Of a DNA stretch of 64,000 bases, positions 33,086 through 41,245 are shown piece after piece (the first letter of the stretch is position 1; each line of letters starts with the position of its first letter). The translations under genes were made by a program, and so were the position numbers. Below the pieces are notes generated by a model, which saw nothing but the letters and a program-made list of their open reading frames with translations, did not search any database and was not told the DNA's origin. The stretch is from Streptomyces sp. NBC_01210 (GTDB taxonomy: Bacteria; Actinomycetota; Actinomycetes; Streptomycetales; Streptomycetaceae), in the NCBI RefSeq assembly GCF_036010325.1, contig NZ_CP108549.1, positions 5,766,001-5,830,000 on the forward strand. Reading direction: 5' to 3'.

Positions 33086-34471
33086 TTGCCCTCGATACAT
33101 GACTTCGCCACCTGGGAGCCCCTGCTGAGGCTCGTACAGGCCTCCAACGCCGAGCGCCTTGCCGAGCCGGGCGGTTACGTGACGGGCCAGATCCGCCACG
33201 GCAGTTGGAGTGTGCCGGTGCGGCGCCCGCACCCCCTACCGGGGCGGGCTGCCCAGGTCGAGGACATGCAGGACGAGTTCGACGCGGTGGAGCGGGTGCA
33301 GCGCGCGCTCACGGCCGACGGCGCGGACAAAGTCTCCTTCATGATGGAGACGGCGCCGGACGGGAAGACCGTGCTCCATCTGTTCGACGCGGGCCCCGCC
33401 GTGGAGCCCGGTTTCGGCAGTCCCTACCTGGGGGCGTTGATCCTGGTCGAGGGAGCCGTCCCCGAGCCGTGGCGCCGTCTGCCCGAACCGGTGCCCGGCG
33501 CAGTGCCGGGGCCGTCGGCGGACCCGGCACTGCTGGAGCGGACGCTCCGTGAGCGGATTCCCGATGCCGTCGGTGCCACCGAGGCGGAGATCGCCGAGAC
33601 GGAAGCGCGCCTCGGCGTCGTGCTGCCCGACGAGCTCAAGGCGCTCTACCGGGTGACACGGGCGAGGTGGGAGGACTGGGGCGACGACTACGAGGCGGCG
33701 GATCGGGTCCTGGACGCCGTCGGCTGCGAGCTCTTCGCACTGGACGGGCTGTACATCGCGGACGCGGAGTCCCGCCCGTGCCCATGGGAGTTTGCGGCGA
33801 CGGACGCGGTCATCACCTCGCTGGACACCGCTGTGCAGGGCCTGGTCGGCTCACCCGGCTGGATCGTCTTCGGCGACAACGGCGGCGGCGACCGGGTCGC
33901 GGTCGACCTGACACCGGGACCGCGCGGACACACAGGGCAGATCATCATGCTCGACCACGAGCAGAACATCGGTGCCGCACTGCTCGCCGACTCCCTCACC
34001 GACATGGTGGTGAACTGCCGCACCGACTGGCACTCCGGCCGTTCCTGGGACCAGCCGCCCGTGGTGGCCCGGGTGAACCTCCGAAGCCTGGACAGTGTGG
34101 AGGCCGCCGCCCACCCCGACCTGGAAGTCCTCGGCATCGGCGTGTGGGAGGGCGAGCCACTCAGCCTCGCCCCGGTCGTTGGGCTTCCTCGTCTGCGGAC
34201 CCTCAGCGCCTACCCCGGTACGCTCGCCGACCCGCTGGAGATCGCCGAGCTGACTGGCCTCGAGTACCTGGACCTCGGGCCGGAGGAGTGGCGCGTCCTC
34301 CTCGACGCCGGCGCTGTCCCGCGCAGCCTGTCGGCCGCCGCCATCGAGGTGCAGGGCGACCGGCACCCGCTCCCGATCGTGGCCCTCGCCAACGAACTCC
34401 TGGCCCTGTGGGACCGCCCCCGGATCACCCGGACCGTCCTCGAAGGACACCTGGACACCGCACAGCCATAG
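33086..34471 (+). CDS. SMI1/KNR4 (SUKH)-family protein
   Basis: 461 residues from TTG 33086, behind CCGGAGG. The SUKH domain starts at about residue 150 (GATEAEIAETEARLGVVLPDELKALY is split by the usual E-A-E-A-R-L-G signature) and includes SPGWIVFGDNGGGDRVAVDL. N- and C-terminal extensions are present, the latter with LRTLSAYPGTL and a LEYLDLG leucine-rich-like strand. In bacteria SUKH proteins are often immunity proteins against toxins. No toxin gene is adjacent. The next gene is 9 bp downstream. Confidence 0.85.
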   Translation: MPSIHDFATWEPLLRLVQASNAERLAEPGGYVTGQIRHGSWSVPVRRPHPLPGRAAQVEDMQDEFDAVERVQRALTADGADKVSFMMETAPDGKTVLHLFDAGPAVEPGFGSPYLGALILVEGAVPEPWRRLPEPVPGAVPGPSADPALLERTLRERIPDAVGATEAEIAETEARLGVVLPDELKALYRVTRARWEDWGDDYEAADRVLDAVGCELFALDGLYIADAESRPCPWEFAATDAVITSLDTAVQGLVGSPGWIVFGDNGGGDRVAVDLTPGPRGHTGQIIMLDHEQNIGAALLADSLTDMVVNCRTDWHSGRSWDQPPVVARVNLRSLDSVEAAAHPDLEVLGIGVWEGEPLSLAPVVGLPRLRTLSAYPGTLADPLEIAELTGLEYLDLGPEEWRVLLDAGAVPRSLSAAAIEVQGDRHPLPIVALANELLALWDRPRITRTVLEGHLDTAQP

Positions 34472-34480
34472 GGTGACCGG

Positions 34481-35188
34481 ATGATCGAGGACGATGCGGG
34501 GAAGGTACGGGCCGCGCTGCCCGCGTACATGATCGAGATCGGTACCGAGCCGCTGGACCGGCCGGCGCGGAACTCGGTGGGCGGCTGGCCCTTCCTCGAC
34601 GACGGCCAGGAATGGCCGCGGTGTTTCTGCGGCGAGCGGATGGCGCTGTTCTTCCAACTCGACGTGCCCGCTGATGTCGAGCCCTTCGGAGGAGACCACC
34701 TGCTGGTCTTCCACTGCGGAGCTCACAACGAGGCATCCGATCCCGTGACGGCCGACGGCCGGCTCGTGCCCCGGTACTGGGCGGCTCCGCAGCCGCCCTA
34801 CCCGGGCACGTTCTGGCGCGTACTGCGTCAGCGCGACGCGGCGCGGCCGACGACGGAACCCGAACCGGCCGTACGCGCACTGCCGCTGACCCTGCGGCCC
34901 TTCGTGGACACCCCGGACGGGGAGCGGGGAGCCCAGGGTTTCAAAGTGGGCGGTACGCCGTCCTGGGCACAGTTCCCCGAGCACTACCGGTGCGCGTGCG
35001 GCGCCGAGCTGTTGTTCGTCTGCCAGGTGCCGGAAGGCTGGGAGTTCGACGTCCGCCCCGGCCTGCCGGAGCAGCCCTACACCCTCGGCAGCGACAGCTA
35101 TGTACTGTTCCTCGCCAACGAGGTCTATCTCCTGGCCTGCCCGGCACGCTGCGATCCGGCGGCAGTCTGGCCGGTGAACCAGAACTGA
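34481..35188 (+). CDS. DUF1963-like protein
   Basis: 235 residues starting 9 bp after the SMI1/KNR4 stop. Motifs GGWPFLDDGQEWPRCFCGER, ALFFQLDVPADVEP, LLVFHCGAHN, GGTPSWAQFPEHYRCACGAE and LLFVCQVPEG are the pattern of DUF1963-type proteins. Two Cys-x-Cys pairs may bind metal. Such proteins often accompany SUKH proteins in immunity gene arrays. The last 64 bp overlap the convergent Nudix gene. Confidence 0.75.
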   Translation: MIEDDAGKVRAALPAYMIEIGTEPLDRPARNSVGGWPFLDDGQEWPRCFCGERMALFFQLDVPADVEPFGGDHLLVFHCGAHNEASDPVTADGRLVPRYWAAPQPPYPGTFWRVLRQRDAARPTTEPEPAVRALPLTLRPFVDTPDGERGAQGFKVGGTPSWAQFPEHYRCACGAELLFVCQVPEGWEFDVRPGLPEQPYTLGSDSYVLFLANEVYLLACPARCDPAAVWPVNQN

Positions 35189-35910
35189 CCGTGGCGGCGG
35201 ACGACCGGCTCCAAGTAGTCCACGTGCGGGCCGGTGAGGCCGGCCAGGTCGGCGGGGGAGCGGACGAGGGCGATCCGGTCAAGTTCCGGGTCGCGGCAGC
35301 GGGCACGTTCGCAGGACGTGAGGGCCGCGTACCGCTCGTGCAGCCATGACACCGGGTGGGGCGGGGCCTGGAACAGGACACCGACGCTGCCGTTCGCGCC
35401 CCGGGTGACCTGCCAGAGGGTGAGGTCGTCGGAGGGGGTGCCGATGCCGGTCTCCTCGGCCAACTCCCGGGCCGCGTGGCGGCGGAGGGCGGCCAGATCG
35501 AGCGGTTCACGGTCCGGCGGGGGGTCGACCGAGCCGCCCGGGAGCTGCCAGCGGCCGGGCGAGGTCGTCCAGGGGGACATCCGCCCCAGCAGCAGACGCC
35601 CGTCGTCCGCCGGTTGCGCGACGGCCACGAACAGGGACGGCAGTCGCACACTCGCGCCGGGCACCCCGCGCAGGGCGTAGAGCCGGTAGCTCGCCCGTAC
35701 CCAGGTCAGGGCGAGGCTCTGCGGCCCCTCCCGTTTCAAACCCGTGCACGCCGCCACCGGCCCGTCGAACAGGGCCGGGTTGGCCAGGACCGCCGCGTCC
35801 CAGGCGTCGTCCATGGCCCGACGGTCCTCCGGCGACAGCCGGGGCGGCGGGGCCTCGACCAGGCGGAGCCGGTCGGCGTCGAAGAGTTCGACGCCGCCAG
35901 GCTGTGTCAC
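35125..35910 (-). CDS. Nudix hydrolase-domain protein
   Basis: 261 residues from GTG 35910, which overlaps the DUF397 stop. The Nudix box spans GGSVDPPPDREPLDLAALRR and HAARELAEETGI, so the REUXEEXGU core is intact but separated from GGx by a few extra residues. It should hydrolyse a nucleoside-diphosphate-linked substrate with Mg; the substrate is not predictable. It is the last gene of the XRE/DUF397/Nudix minus-strand operon. Confidence 0.85.
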   Translation of the reverse strand: MTQPGGVELFDADRLRLVEAPPPRLSPEDRRAMDDAWDAAVLANPALFDGPVAACTGLKREGPQSLALTWVRASYRLYALRGVPGASVRLPSLFVAVAQPADDGRLLLGRMSPWTTSPGRWQLPGGSVDPPPDREPLDLAALRRHAARELAEETGIGTPSDDLTLWQVTRGANGSVGVLFQAPPHPVSWLHERYAALTSCERARCRDPELDRIALVRSPADLAGLTGPHVDYLEPVVRRHGQFWFTGQTAAGSQRAGQARR

Positions 35911-36206
35911 GCGGTGGCGGCGGACTTGAGGGAGGCGACGAACGACGTCCAGGCGGGGGCCGTGAGCGTGAGGACCGGGCCGTGGGGGAGCTTGGAGTCG
36001 CGGACGGGGACGATGCCCGTGTGGGCGTCGCAGACCTCGACGCAGTTGCCGCCGTCGCCGTTGCTGTAGGTGCTCTTGCGCCAGCGGGCGGCGCCGGGAA
36101 AGGCCTCGGCGACCTCGACGCAGTTCCCCCCGCTGCCGTTGCTGTAGCTACTCTTGCGCCAGACGGCCGTTCTCAAGTCAATGCCGTTGCTTGCCATTTC
36201 GGTCAT
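35907..36206 (-). CDS. DUF397 protein with tandemly duplicated core
   Basis: 99 residues from ATG 36206 (ATG 36197 possible). Two copies of the DUF397 core are present in tandem: WRKSSYSNGSGGNCVEVAEA and WRKSTYSNGDGGNCVEVCDA. The second is followed by the usual VPVRDSKLPHGPVLTL and W-TSF-VASLK end, so the first repeat is a partial copy. The gene overlaps the XRE regulator's 3' end. DUF397 partners of XRE/DUF5753 proteins occur in many Streptomyces cassettes and affect development or antibiotic output. Confidence 0.9.
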   Translation of the reverse strand: MTEMASNGIDLRTAVWRKSSYSNGSGGNCVEVAEAFPGAARWRKSTYSNGDGGNCVEVCDAHTGIVPVRDSKLPHGPVLTLTAPAWTSFVASLKSAATA

Positions 36207-37032
36207 CCTCAGCCGTCTCCTCGATCATGGCGAGGGACGCCTCAGGTGGCAGCGCGGCGGCCCTGAGCCAATCGTACGACCGGCGATACTCCTTCACGAG
36301 GGCCGGATCGTCGATGGTGTCGCCGGTGTGCAGCGCCTCCGTGTAGACCAGGGGTGGGGCATCTGGGAAGGTCATGATCATGACCGTGCCGAGCATGAAT
36401 GGATGCGGTCCGCAGTTCCACGGAAGGATCTGTGGAAGGATCCGGCGGCTCCGCGCCAACGCCGCGATGCGCTCCAGCTGTTCGGCCGTCTGCTCCGACG
36501 GAAGGATCGGCTGGCGCAGCAGCGACTCGGGCAGGATCACCCAATACATCGGGGTCTTGTGGTCGTCTTCGAAGAGCCGGGCCCGCGCCATCCGGGCGCT
36601 GACCTTCTCCTCCACCTCGTCGTCGGGCGCCAGCGGGTGCGTCGCCCGTACGACCGCCCGCGCGTACGCGTCCGTCTGCAGCAGACCCGGAATCAGAGTG
36701 GGACACCACTCCTCGATGGTCTCCGCGTGCTTCTCCGCCTCCAGCACGCGCTCGAAGTAGCTGGCGTGGCCTCGCCTCTTCGCCTTCCGTACGTCCTCGC
36801 AGCGCCGCTTGAAGAAGCCGTCCGTTCCCAGCGCCTTGTCCACGTGCTCGGCCAGTTCCGCCGGCATGCGGCGGGCGCCCCGTTCGATCTCGCTGAGGTG
36901 GCTGGGGCCGTAGAAGCTGCCCTCGACCAGCTGCTGGAGGGTGAGCCCGGCCTCCTCCCGCTTCCAGCGCAACTCCTTGCCGTAGAAGGTGGGGACGCTT
37001 GCCGACCCGTCGATGTCCTTGCGCTGGCCCAT
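36178..37032 (-). CDS. XRE-family regulator with DUF5753 (Scr1-type)
   Basis: 284 residues. The N-terminal HTH (residues 15-75; GKELRWKREEAGLTLQQLVE, SFYGPSHLSEIERGARRMPA) precedes a DUF5753 domain (about 100-275; IPGLLQTDAYARAVVRAT, SEQTAEQLERIAALA, PWNCGPHPFMLGTVMIMTF). It forms a cassette with the overlapping DUF397 gene. Related pairs in Streptomyces are described as toxin-antitoxin-like regulators. It is divergent from a small gene plus an ATP-binding protein, a common arrangement. Confidence 0.93.
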   Translation of the reverse strand: MGQRKDIDGSASVPTFYGKELRWKREEAGLTLQQLVEGSFYGPSHLSEIERGARRMPAELAEHVDKALGTDGFFKRRCEDVRKAKRRGHASYFERVLEAEKHAETIEEWCPTLIPGLLQTDAYARAVVRATHPLAPDDEVEEKVSARMARARLFEDDHKTPMYWVILPESLLRQPILPSEQTAEQLERIAALARSRRILPQILPWNCGPHPFMLGTVMIMTFPDAPPLVYTEALHTGDTIDDPALVKEYRRSYDWLRAAALPPEASLAMIEETAEDDRNGKQRH

Positions 37033-37229
37033 CGTTCACCGCCCTTGGTGCCGTTACCGCCCGTTTCACAGCGTGTCCGCCCGAGTCCCGGCGATTCCCG
37101 TGCCCGTACCAACTCCACATCGCATACGTGCAGTTCAGGGCCGGGAGCCCAAACCTCTTTCACGGTACGCGGCACTGCGTCAGGGTGTGAGCAGTTCGTC
37201 ACAGAGCGCACTGGAAGGTGTGACCCCCC

Positions 37230-37433
37230 ATGCACGACCACCCTGACGTACAGGACTGCGCCGAGGAGCTGCGGGCCGCCCTCGCCGCCCACGACATCAC
37301 GCTGCCGTCCCTCGGCGTCGACCTGCCGACCTTCGCCGCCCGCTACGGCACCCCGCCCCTCATCGCGCTGGGCAACTGCAACCTGCCCACCGCCCGCGCC
37401 CTGGTCGTCGCCCTGCGCAAGGGAGTTGCGTGA
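37230..37433 (+). CDS. Small hypothetical protein upstream of the ATP-binding gene
   Basis: 67 residues from ATG 37230, coupled to the next gene (GTGATG overlap at 37430). The sequence VQDCAEELRAALAAHDITLP and ALGNCNLPTARALVVALRKG is typical of short proteins found next to XRE/DUF397 and ATPase genes in Streptomyces. There is no defined function. Confidence 0.75.
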   Translation: MHDHPDVQDCAEELRAALAAHDITLPSLGVDLPTFAARYGTPPLIALGNCNLPTARALVVALRKGVA

Positions 37434-37843
37434 TGCGACCACCGCTCACCCTGGAGCTGCTCGCCACCCCGAAGGACGTGCCAGAGGTCCGCCGGGCCCT
37501 GCGTGCGTACATGGGCGGTCCCTGCGCCGACCTCCAGTTGTGCGCCAGCGAACTGATCACGAACGTCGTCCGCCATCTCGGGGAGGGCGTTCCCGTGACC
37601 GTCCGTGTGGTCTGTGGGGAGGGCCGTACGCGACTGGAGGTCACCGACCCCGACCCCCGGGTCCTGCCCGTTCTGTGCCAGGCCGCCGACGAGGACGAGA
37701 CCGGCCGCGGCCTCGGCCTGCTCGACGCCCTGACCCTGCGGTGGGGTGTGGAGCAGGGGCCCGGCAGCAAGACCGTGTGGTGCGAACTGCCGGGGATTCA
37801 TACCGGTTCGCGAGGAATGGTCGTCGGCGTGATCGGAAGCTGA
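37433..37843 (+). CDS. RsbW-like ATP-binding (HATPase_c_2) protein
   Basis: 136 residues from ATG 37433 (GTG 37430 also possible). Motifs LQLCASELITNVVRHLGEG (N box), LEVTDPDPRVLPV and GRGLGLLDALTLRWGV (G2-type) give the GHKL ATPase fold of anti-sigma/regulatory kinases. It has no sensor or HisKA part. Streptomyces genomes hold many such copies next to XRE/DUF397 genes. It may act as a serine kinase on an anti-anti-sigma protein; the partner is not encoded here. Confidence 0.85.
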   Translation: MRPPLTLELLATPKDVPEVRRALRAYMGGPCADLQLCASELITNVVRHLGEGVPVTVRVVCGEGRTRLEVTDPDPRVLPVLCQAADEDETGRGLGLLDALTLRWGVEQGPGSKTVWCELPGIHTGSRGMVVGVIGS

Positions 37844-37892
37844 TCGCTGCTGTACAGTCCGCGCGCCCCGCCGTGACGTAAGGAAGAGTTCC

Positions 37893-38765
37893 ATGCGAAG
37901 TCGTTTCAGGTGCGCTGCACTGGTTCTCCCGCTCGCCCTCGCACTGGCCGCCTGCGGCGCGACGGAGGAGGACGGGCCGGTGGAGCCGGCGGGGGCCGAG
38001 AGCCCTGCGGCGACGCAACCCTCCGAGGCGCCCGCGGCACCCGAGTCCCCGGAGGACTTCCTCGACCTCGCCGAGAAGGCGATGGCGGAGGAAGGCGCCT
38101 GGACGTTCTCCGTGAAGGGACGGGAAGGGCTGACGCTCCAGGGCCGGAAGAGCGCCGCGACCTACCGGGCCACGGTCCGGCGCGGTATGGAGCCCGAGGC
38201 GCTGCACTCGCAGGGCGTCAGTACCAGCAGCAAGGGAACCAGGAAGAACGAGGAGATCTACGTCGTCGACGGCACGGCATACCTCAAGAAGGGCAGCGCG
38301 CCGTGGAAGAACGCGCCCACCTCCGACCCCGAGATGCAGAACAAGGTCGAGGACGCCGTCGCGGTCATCGAGGAGTTCCGGGAGTACGCGCAGACCGCCG
38401 GTGATGACATGACGCTGACCAAGGCGAACGGCACGATCCGGCTGCGTGTCAGCAGCGGCAAGCAGAAGCTGACGGCCGTCCGTGACCGGGCCTGGGTGAA
38501 GAAGGCGCAGCGGGAGTTCGACCCCACCGCCGAGCAGCTCCGGGACGCCGGAATCCCGGTGAATGACTCTCAGTTGACGCTGTCCGGGCTGGAGGAGGCG
38601 CTGGTCCTGGACGCCAAGACGTACCGGATCAAGAGCCACCGGTTCGAGTTCGGCTTCCTCGTCCCGTACACCGGTGGCCAGGACATCACATACGAGCAGG
38701 ACGTACGGCAGGAGAACCAGGGCACGTTCGACGGGAAGATTGAGCTCCCCGCGGGCGTGGGGTGA
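37893..38765 (+). CDS. Putative lipoprotein (LppX/LolA-like beta protein)
   Basis: 290 residues from ATG 37893. The signal peptide ends with LALAAC (Cys22), and a Pro/Ala/Glu linker follows. The mature part starts at DFLDLAEKAMAEEGAWTFSV, with alternating strands such as GTAYLKKGSAPWKNAPTSDP and EALVLDAKTYRIKSHRFEFG. The layout resembles actinobacterial lipoproteins that carry lipophilic ligands, but similarity is structural impression only. Confidence 0.75.
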   Translation: MRSRFRCAALVLPLALALAACGATEEDGPVEPAGAESPAATQPSEAPAAPESPEDFLDLAEKAMAEEGAWTFSVKGREGLTLQGRKSAATYRATVRRGMEPEALHSQGVSTSSKGTRKNEEIYVVDGTAYLKKGSAPWKNAPTSDPEMQNKVEDAVAVIEEFREYAQTAGDDMTLTKANGTIRLRVSSGKQKLTAVRDRAWVKKAQREFDPTAEQLRDAGIPVNDSQLTLSGLEEALVLDAKTYRIKSHRFEFGFLVPYTGGQDITYEQDVRQENQGTFDGKIELPAGVG

Positions 38766-39098
38766 CCTCCGCCGTCACCGACAGAGTCGATGTACCCCTG
38801 GAGCACACAGCCATGGGGATCGTTCAAACCTCACGGGCATGGCCGGTGTCTCCTTCGGACAGTGGCGCGCCCCGGTGCGGGTCGCGCGCGGTGTGCTCGA
38901 CTCGGCGTTCCGGCGGGGCGCCGACTCCGCGCCCGTCACCCTGCGCGGGGTCCGGCTGCTCGGACGACCCCGGTGACTAGGGATTCGTCCGAAAGGTCCG
39001 TCGGCTCGCATCTCGGCGTCGGCCTGATATAGAACCGGCCCACTTCGCCGTGCCGACCTCGGCCGTCGCGATTCCCCCATCAACCGAAGGGTTACTTC
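38766..39098 (+). other. 333-bp stretch with no secure gene
   Basis: The only coding hint is a 45-codon frame at 38839-38976 (MAGVSFGQWRAPVRVARGVL...) without a clear ribosome site. It may be the decayed end of an older gene. The last 60 bp should hold the promoter and leader of the L,D-transpeptidase gene (CGAAGG before GTG 39099). I see no RNA gene or strong hairpin. Confidence 0.4.
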
Positions 39099-40016
39099 GT
39101 GCTGCCCTCGTCCCGTAACTTCTCCGTCGCACTGGCTGCGACCGGCGCGATATTCCTGGCGTCGGCATGTGGGCACCAGGGCCAGGATGCCCCGGCCGCG
39201 GATGCCGCTGCAGCCACTGCCAAGAGCGTGACGTCGGACGTGCCCGGCCCGTCCGCATCCCCCAGCAGTTCCACCTCCGCCTCGGTAACTGCTTCCCCCT
39301 CCGCCTCCGCCTCTGCTTCCGCTTCCGCGACGCGGTCCGACAGTGCGAAGCCGGCGCCCGGCGGGTCCCGCACCGCGGAGGCCGGCGGTGCGGGGAAGGC
39401 TCAGACAGCCCCGTCAGCCCACGCCCCGAACTTCCCCGTGCCGGTCGACGTGGGCAACGCCACCCAGCTCATCACCGTGAAGGCCAGCGGCTCGTACGCC
39501 ACGGTGACGGCCTGGTCCAAGGGGCCGTCCGGCTGGAAGTCCGTCATCTCCGACAGCGGCCGGGTCGGCTCGAACGGCATTGTCGACGGCTCCACCCGCA
39601 GGCAGAGCACCTACACCACGCCATCGGGCACCTACACCATCACCGAGGGCTTCGGCGTCGAGTCCAGCGGCACGAGCATGCCGTACACGCGGGTCAACTC
39701 CAGCCACTGGTGGGTGGAGGACCCCGAGTCGAAGTTCTACATCCAGATGCACACCGAGGCCGGGGCCGACTTCCCGCTCACCGAGTCCGGCGACCGGGGC
39801 AGTGAGCACCTCATCAACTACCCGACGCAGTACGCCAAGGCCCTGGTCATCAACTTCAACCGCTGGCCGGCCACACCGGGTCGGGGAGCCGGGATCTTCC
39901 TGCACGTCAACGGCAAGGGGGCGACCGCGGGTTGCGTATCCGTGCCGCGCTCCACCATGGACCGGATCACGGGCTGGATCCAGCCCGGCGCGCACCCGCG
40001 CATCGCCATCGGCTGA
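39099..40016 (+). CDS. L,D-transpeptidase-family lipoprotein
   Basis: 305 residues from GTG 39099. The signal/lipobox FLASAC is followed by a long Ser/Ala/Pro linker (residues 45-95; SASASASATRSDS), then a YkuD-like catalytic domain. The active-site block is FLHVNGKGATAGCVSVPRST with Cys279 and the preceding His. Enzymes of this type make 3-3 peptidoglycan cross-links or attach proteins outside the membrane. The fold variant resembles the stand-alone YkuD_2/ErfK group. A second, different family member is at 44261-45127. Confidence 0.85.
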   Translation: MLPSSRNFSVALAATGAIFLASACGHQGQDAPAADAAAATAKSVTSDVPGPSASPSSSTSASVTASPSASASASASATRSDSAKPAPGGSRTAEAGGAGKAQTAPSAHAPNFPVPVDVGNATQLITVKASGSYATVTAWSKGPSGWKSVISDSGRVGSNGIVDGSTRRQSTYTTPSGTYTITEGFGVESSGTSMPYTRVNSSHWWVEDPESKFYIQMHTEAGADFPLTESGDRGSEHLINYPTQYAKALVINFNRWPATPGRGAGIFLHVNGKGATAGCVSVPRSTMDRITGWIQPGAHPRIAIG

Positions 40017-40159
40017 TCTATCGGCCGAAGGAGCCCAAATGTGGTGGCCGATGACGCCTGAGCCGTGCCGATGGTTGTACGACTGGCTTGAACTCGTCCG
40101 TGAGAACGAACACTTCGGCATTCCGTGATGATCTCCGCGCACCTGTCGCTTGGTCATAC

Positions 40160-40612
40160 ATGGATACGGACTTTGGAGTTCTGCCCAGTGCGGCCGACAT
40201 GCGCGCGTACGTCGCCGGGGTCGTCGACCGGCTGACGGAGCGCAACCGGTTGCCGTTCGACTACTCCGTCGCCAGCCTGCGCCTCGTCGACTTCATGGTG
40301 GACGGGGTACGGCGCGGCCGTCCGCAGGTCGGGCAGGTTGCCGGGCTGCTCCAGGGGCTCGGGGCGTACACAGGAGAGGTGATCGTCCGGCGGGCCGGGG
40401 CGCATTGGGCGGACTTCGGGCCGGAGCAGCGGGAGCTGTTCGGGCAGCCGGTGGGTGTCCGGATGCCCGATGGCCGCGTGTGGAATCCGCTCGGCAAGGT
40501 CGTCAACCGCTTCGAGCTGGGCGGCCCGGAAGAGTCGGTGCAGCGTCTCTACCTCTTGCTGCACGGGCGGGCACGCAGGCCCACCGACCCGAGGGCCGCC
40601 TGCCGACGGTGA
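40160..40612 (+). CDS. Hypothetical protein
   Basis: 150 residues from ATG 40160; a TTG at 40088 would add 24. Motifs RAYVAGVVDRLTERNRLPFD, VGQVAGLLQGLGAYTGEVIV and GVRMPDGRVWNPLGKVVNRF suggest a compact alpha/beta domain like those of DUF3806/immunity-type proteins; this comparison is weak. It lies 70 bp before the first sigma-factor gene, on the same strand. Confidence 0.65.
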   Translation: MDTDFGVLPSAADMRAYVAGVVDRLTERNRLPFDYSVASLRLVDFMVDGVRRGRPQVGQVAGLLQGLGAYTGEVIVRRAGAHWADFGPEQRELFGQPVGVRMPDGRVWNPLGKVVNRFELGGPEESVQRLYLLLHGRARRPTDPRAACRR

Positions 40613-40681
40613 CGATTCTCCATCTCCGTGCGCAGAGATGGAGGGGCATGTGCCGAAGGGTGCTGGCACGGAGAGGTAACT

Positions 40682-41242
40682 GTGGGGGCGTACGACGCGG
40701 AACTCGGGGCGGCTGTCGAGCGGGCGCAGCAGGGTGACGAGGACGCCTTCGCGACCGCGTACCGGCTGGTGCAGCCGGGGCTGATCGGCTACGTCCGAGG
40801 GCTCGTTGGCGACGGTGCCGAGGACGTGGCCGCCGAGGCGTGGCTGGAGATCGCCCGTGACCTGAGCCGTTTCCGTGGCGACGGGGCGGGGTTCCGGGGC
40901 TGGACGGCGACGATTGCCCGGCACCGCGCCCTGGGTCATCTGCGCAGGCAGAAGCGGCGTCCGCGCATCTCCTTACTGGAGCGGGATGTGCTGGAACTTC
41001 CGGACGGGCAGGACACGGCCGCCGCGGCGCTCGAAGCGCTCTCCACCGAGCGAGCCCTCGAATTGATCGGCAGCCTGCCGCGTGAGCAGTCGGAAGCGGT
41101 ACTGCTGCGGGTGGTCGTCGGGCTCGACGGGCCCGCGGCCGCGCGGGTGCTGGGCAAGCGCCCCGGAGCCGTACGCGCCGCGGCGTACCGGGGACTGAAA
41201 GGACTGGCGGAGCGACTGGCCAGGGCGTACGCCGAAGGATGA
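40682..41242 (+). CDS. ECF-family sigma factor (pair 1)
   Basis: 186 residues from GTG 40682, with GAGAGG upstream. Sigma region 2 runs through DAFATAYRLVQPGLIGYVRG and DLSRFRGDGAGFRGWTATIA, and region 4 through LIGSLPREQSEAVLLRVVVG and ARVLGKRPGAVRAAAYRGLK. It is about 40-50% alike by eye to the sigma factor at 42273, so the two arose by duplication. It is followed 3 bp later by a membrane-partner gene, the probable anti-sigma factor. Confidence 0.92.
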   Translation: MGAYDAELGAAVERAQQGDEDAFATAYRLVQPGLIGYVRGLVGDGAEDVAAEAWLEIARDLSRFRGDGAGFRGWTATIARHRALGHLRRQKRRPRISLLERDVLELPDGQDTAAAALEALSTERALELIGSLPREQSEAVLLRVVVGLDGPAAARVLGKRPGAVRAAAYRGLKGLAERLARAYAEG

Positions 41243-41245
41243 GAG

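Noticed and set aside
38839..38976. 45-codon frame as a real small gene
   Set aside because: No ribosome site, no recognisable motif, and composition typical of chance frames; mentioned only under the gap entry.
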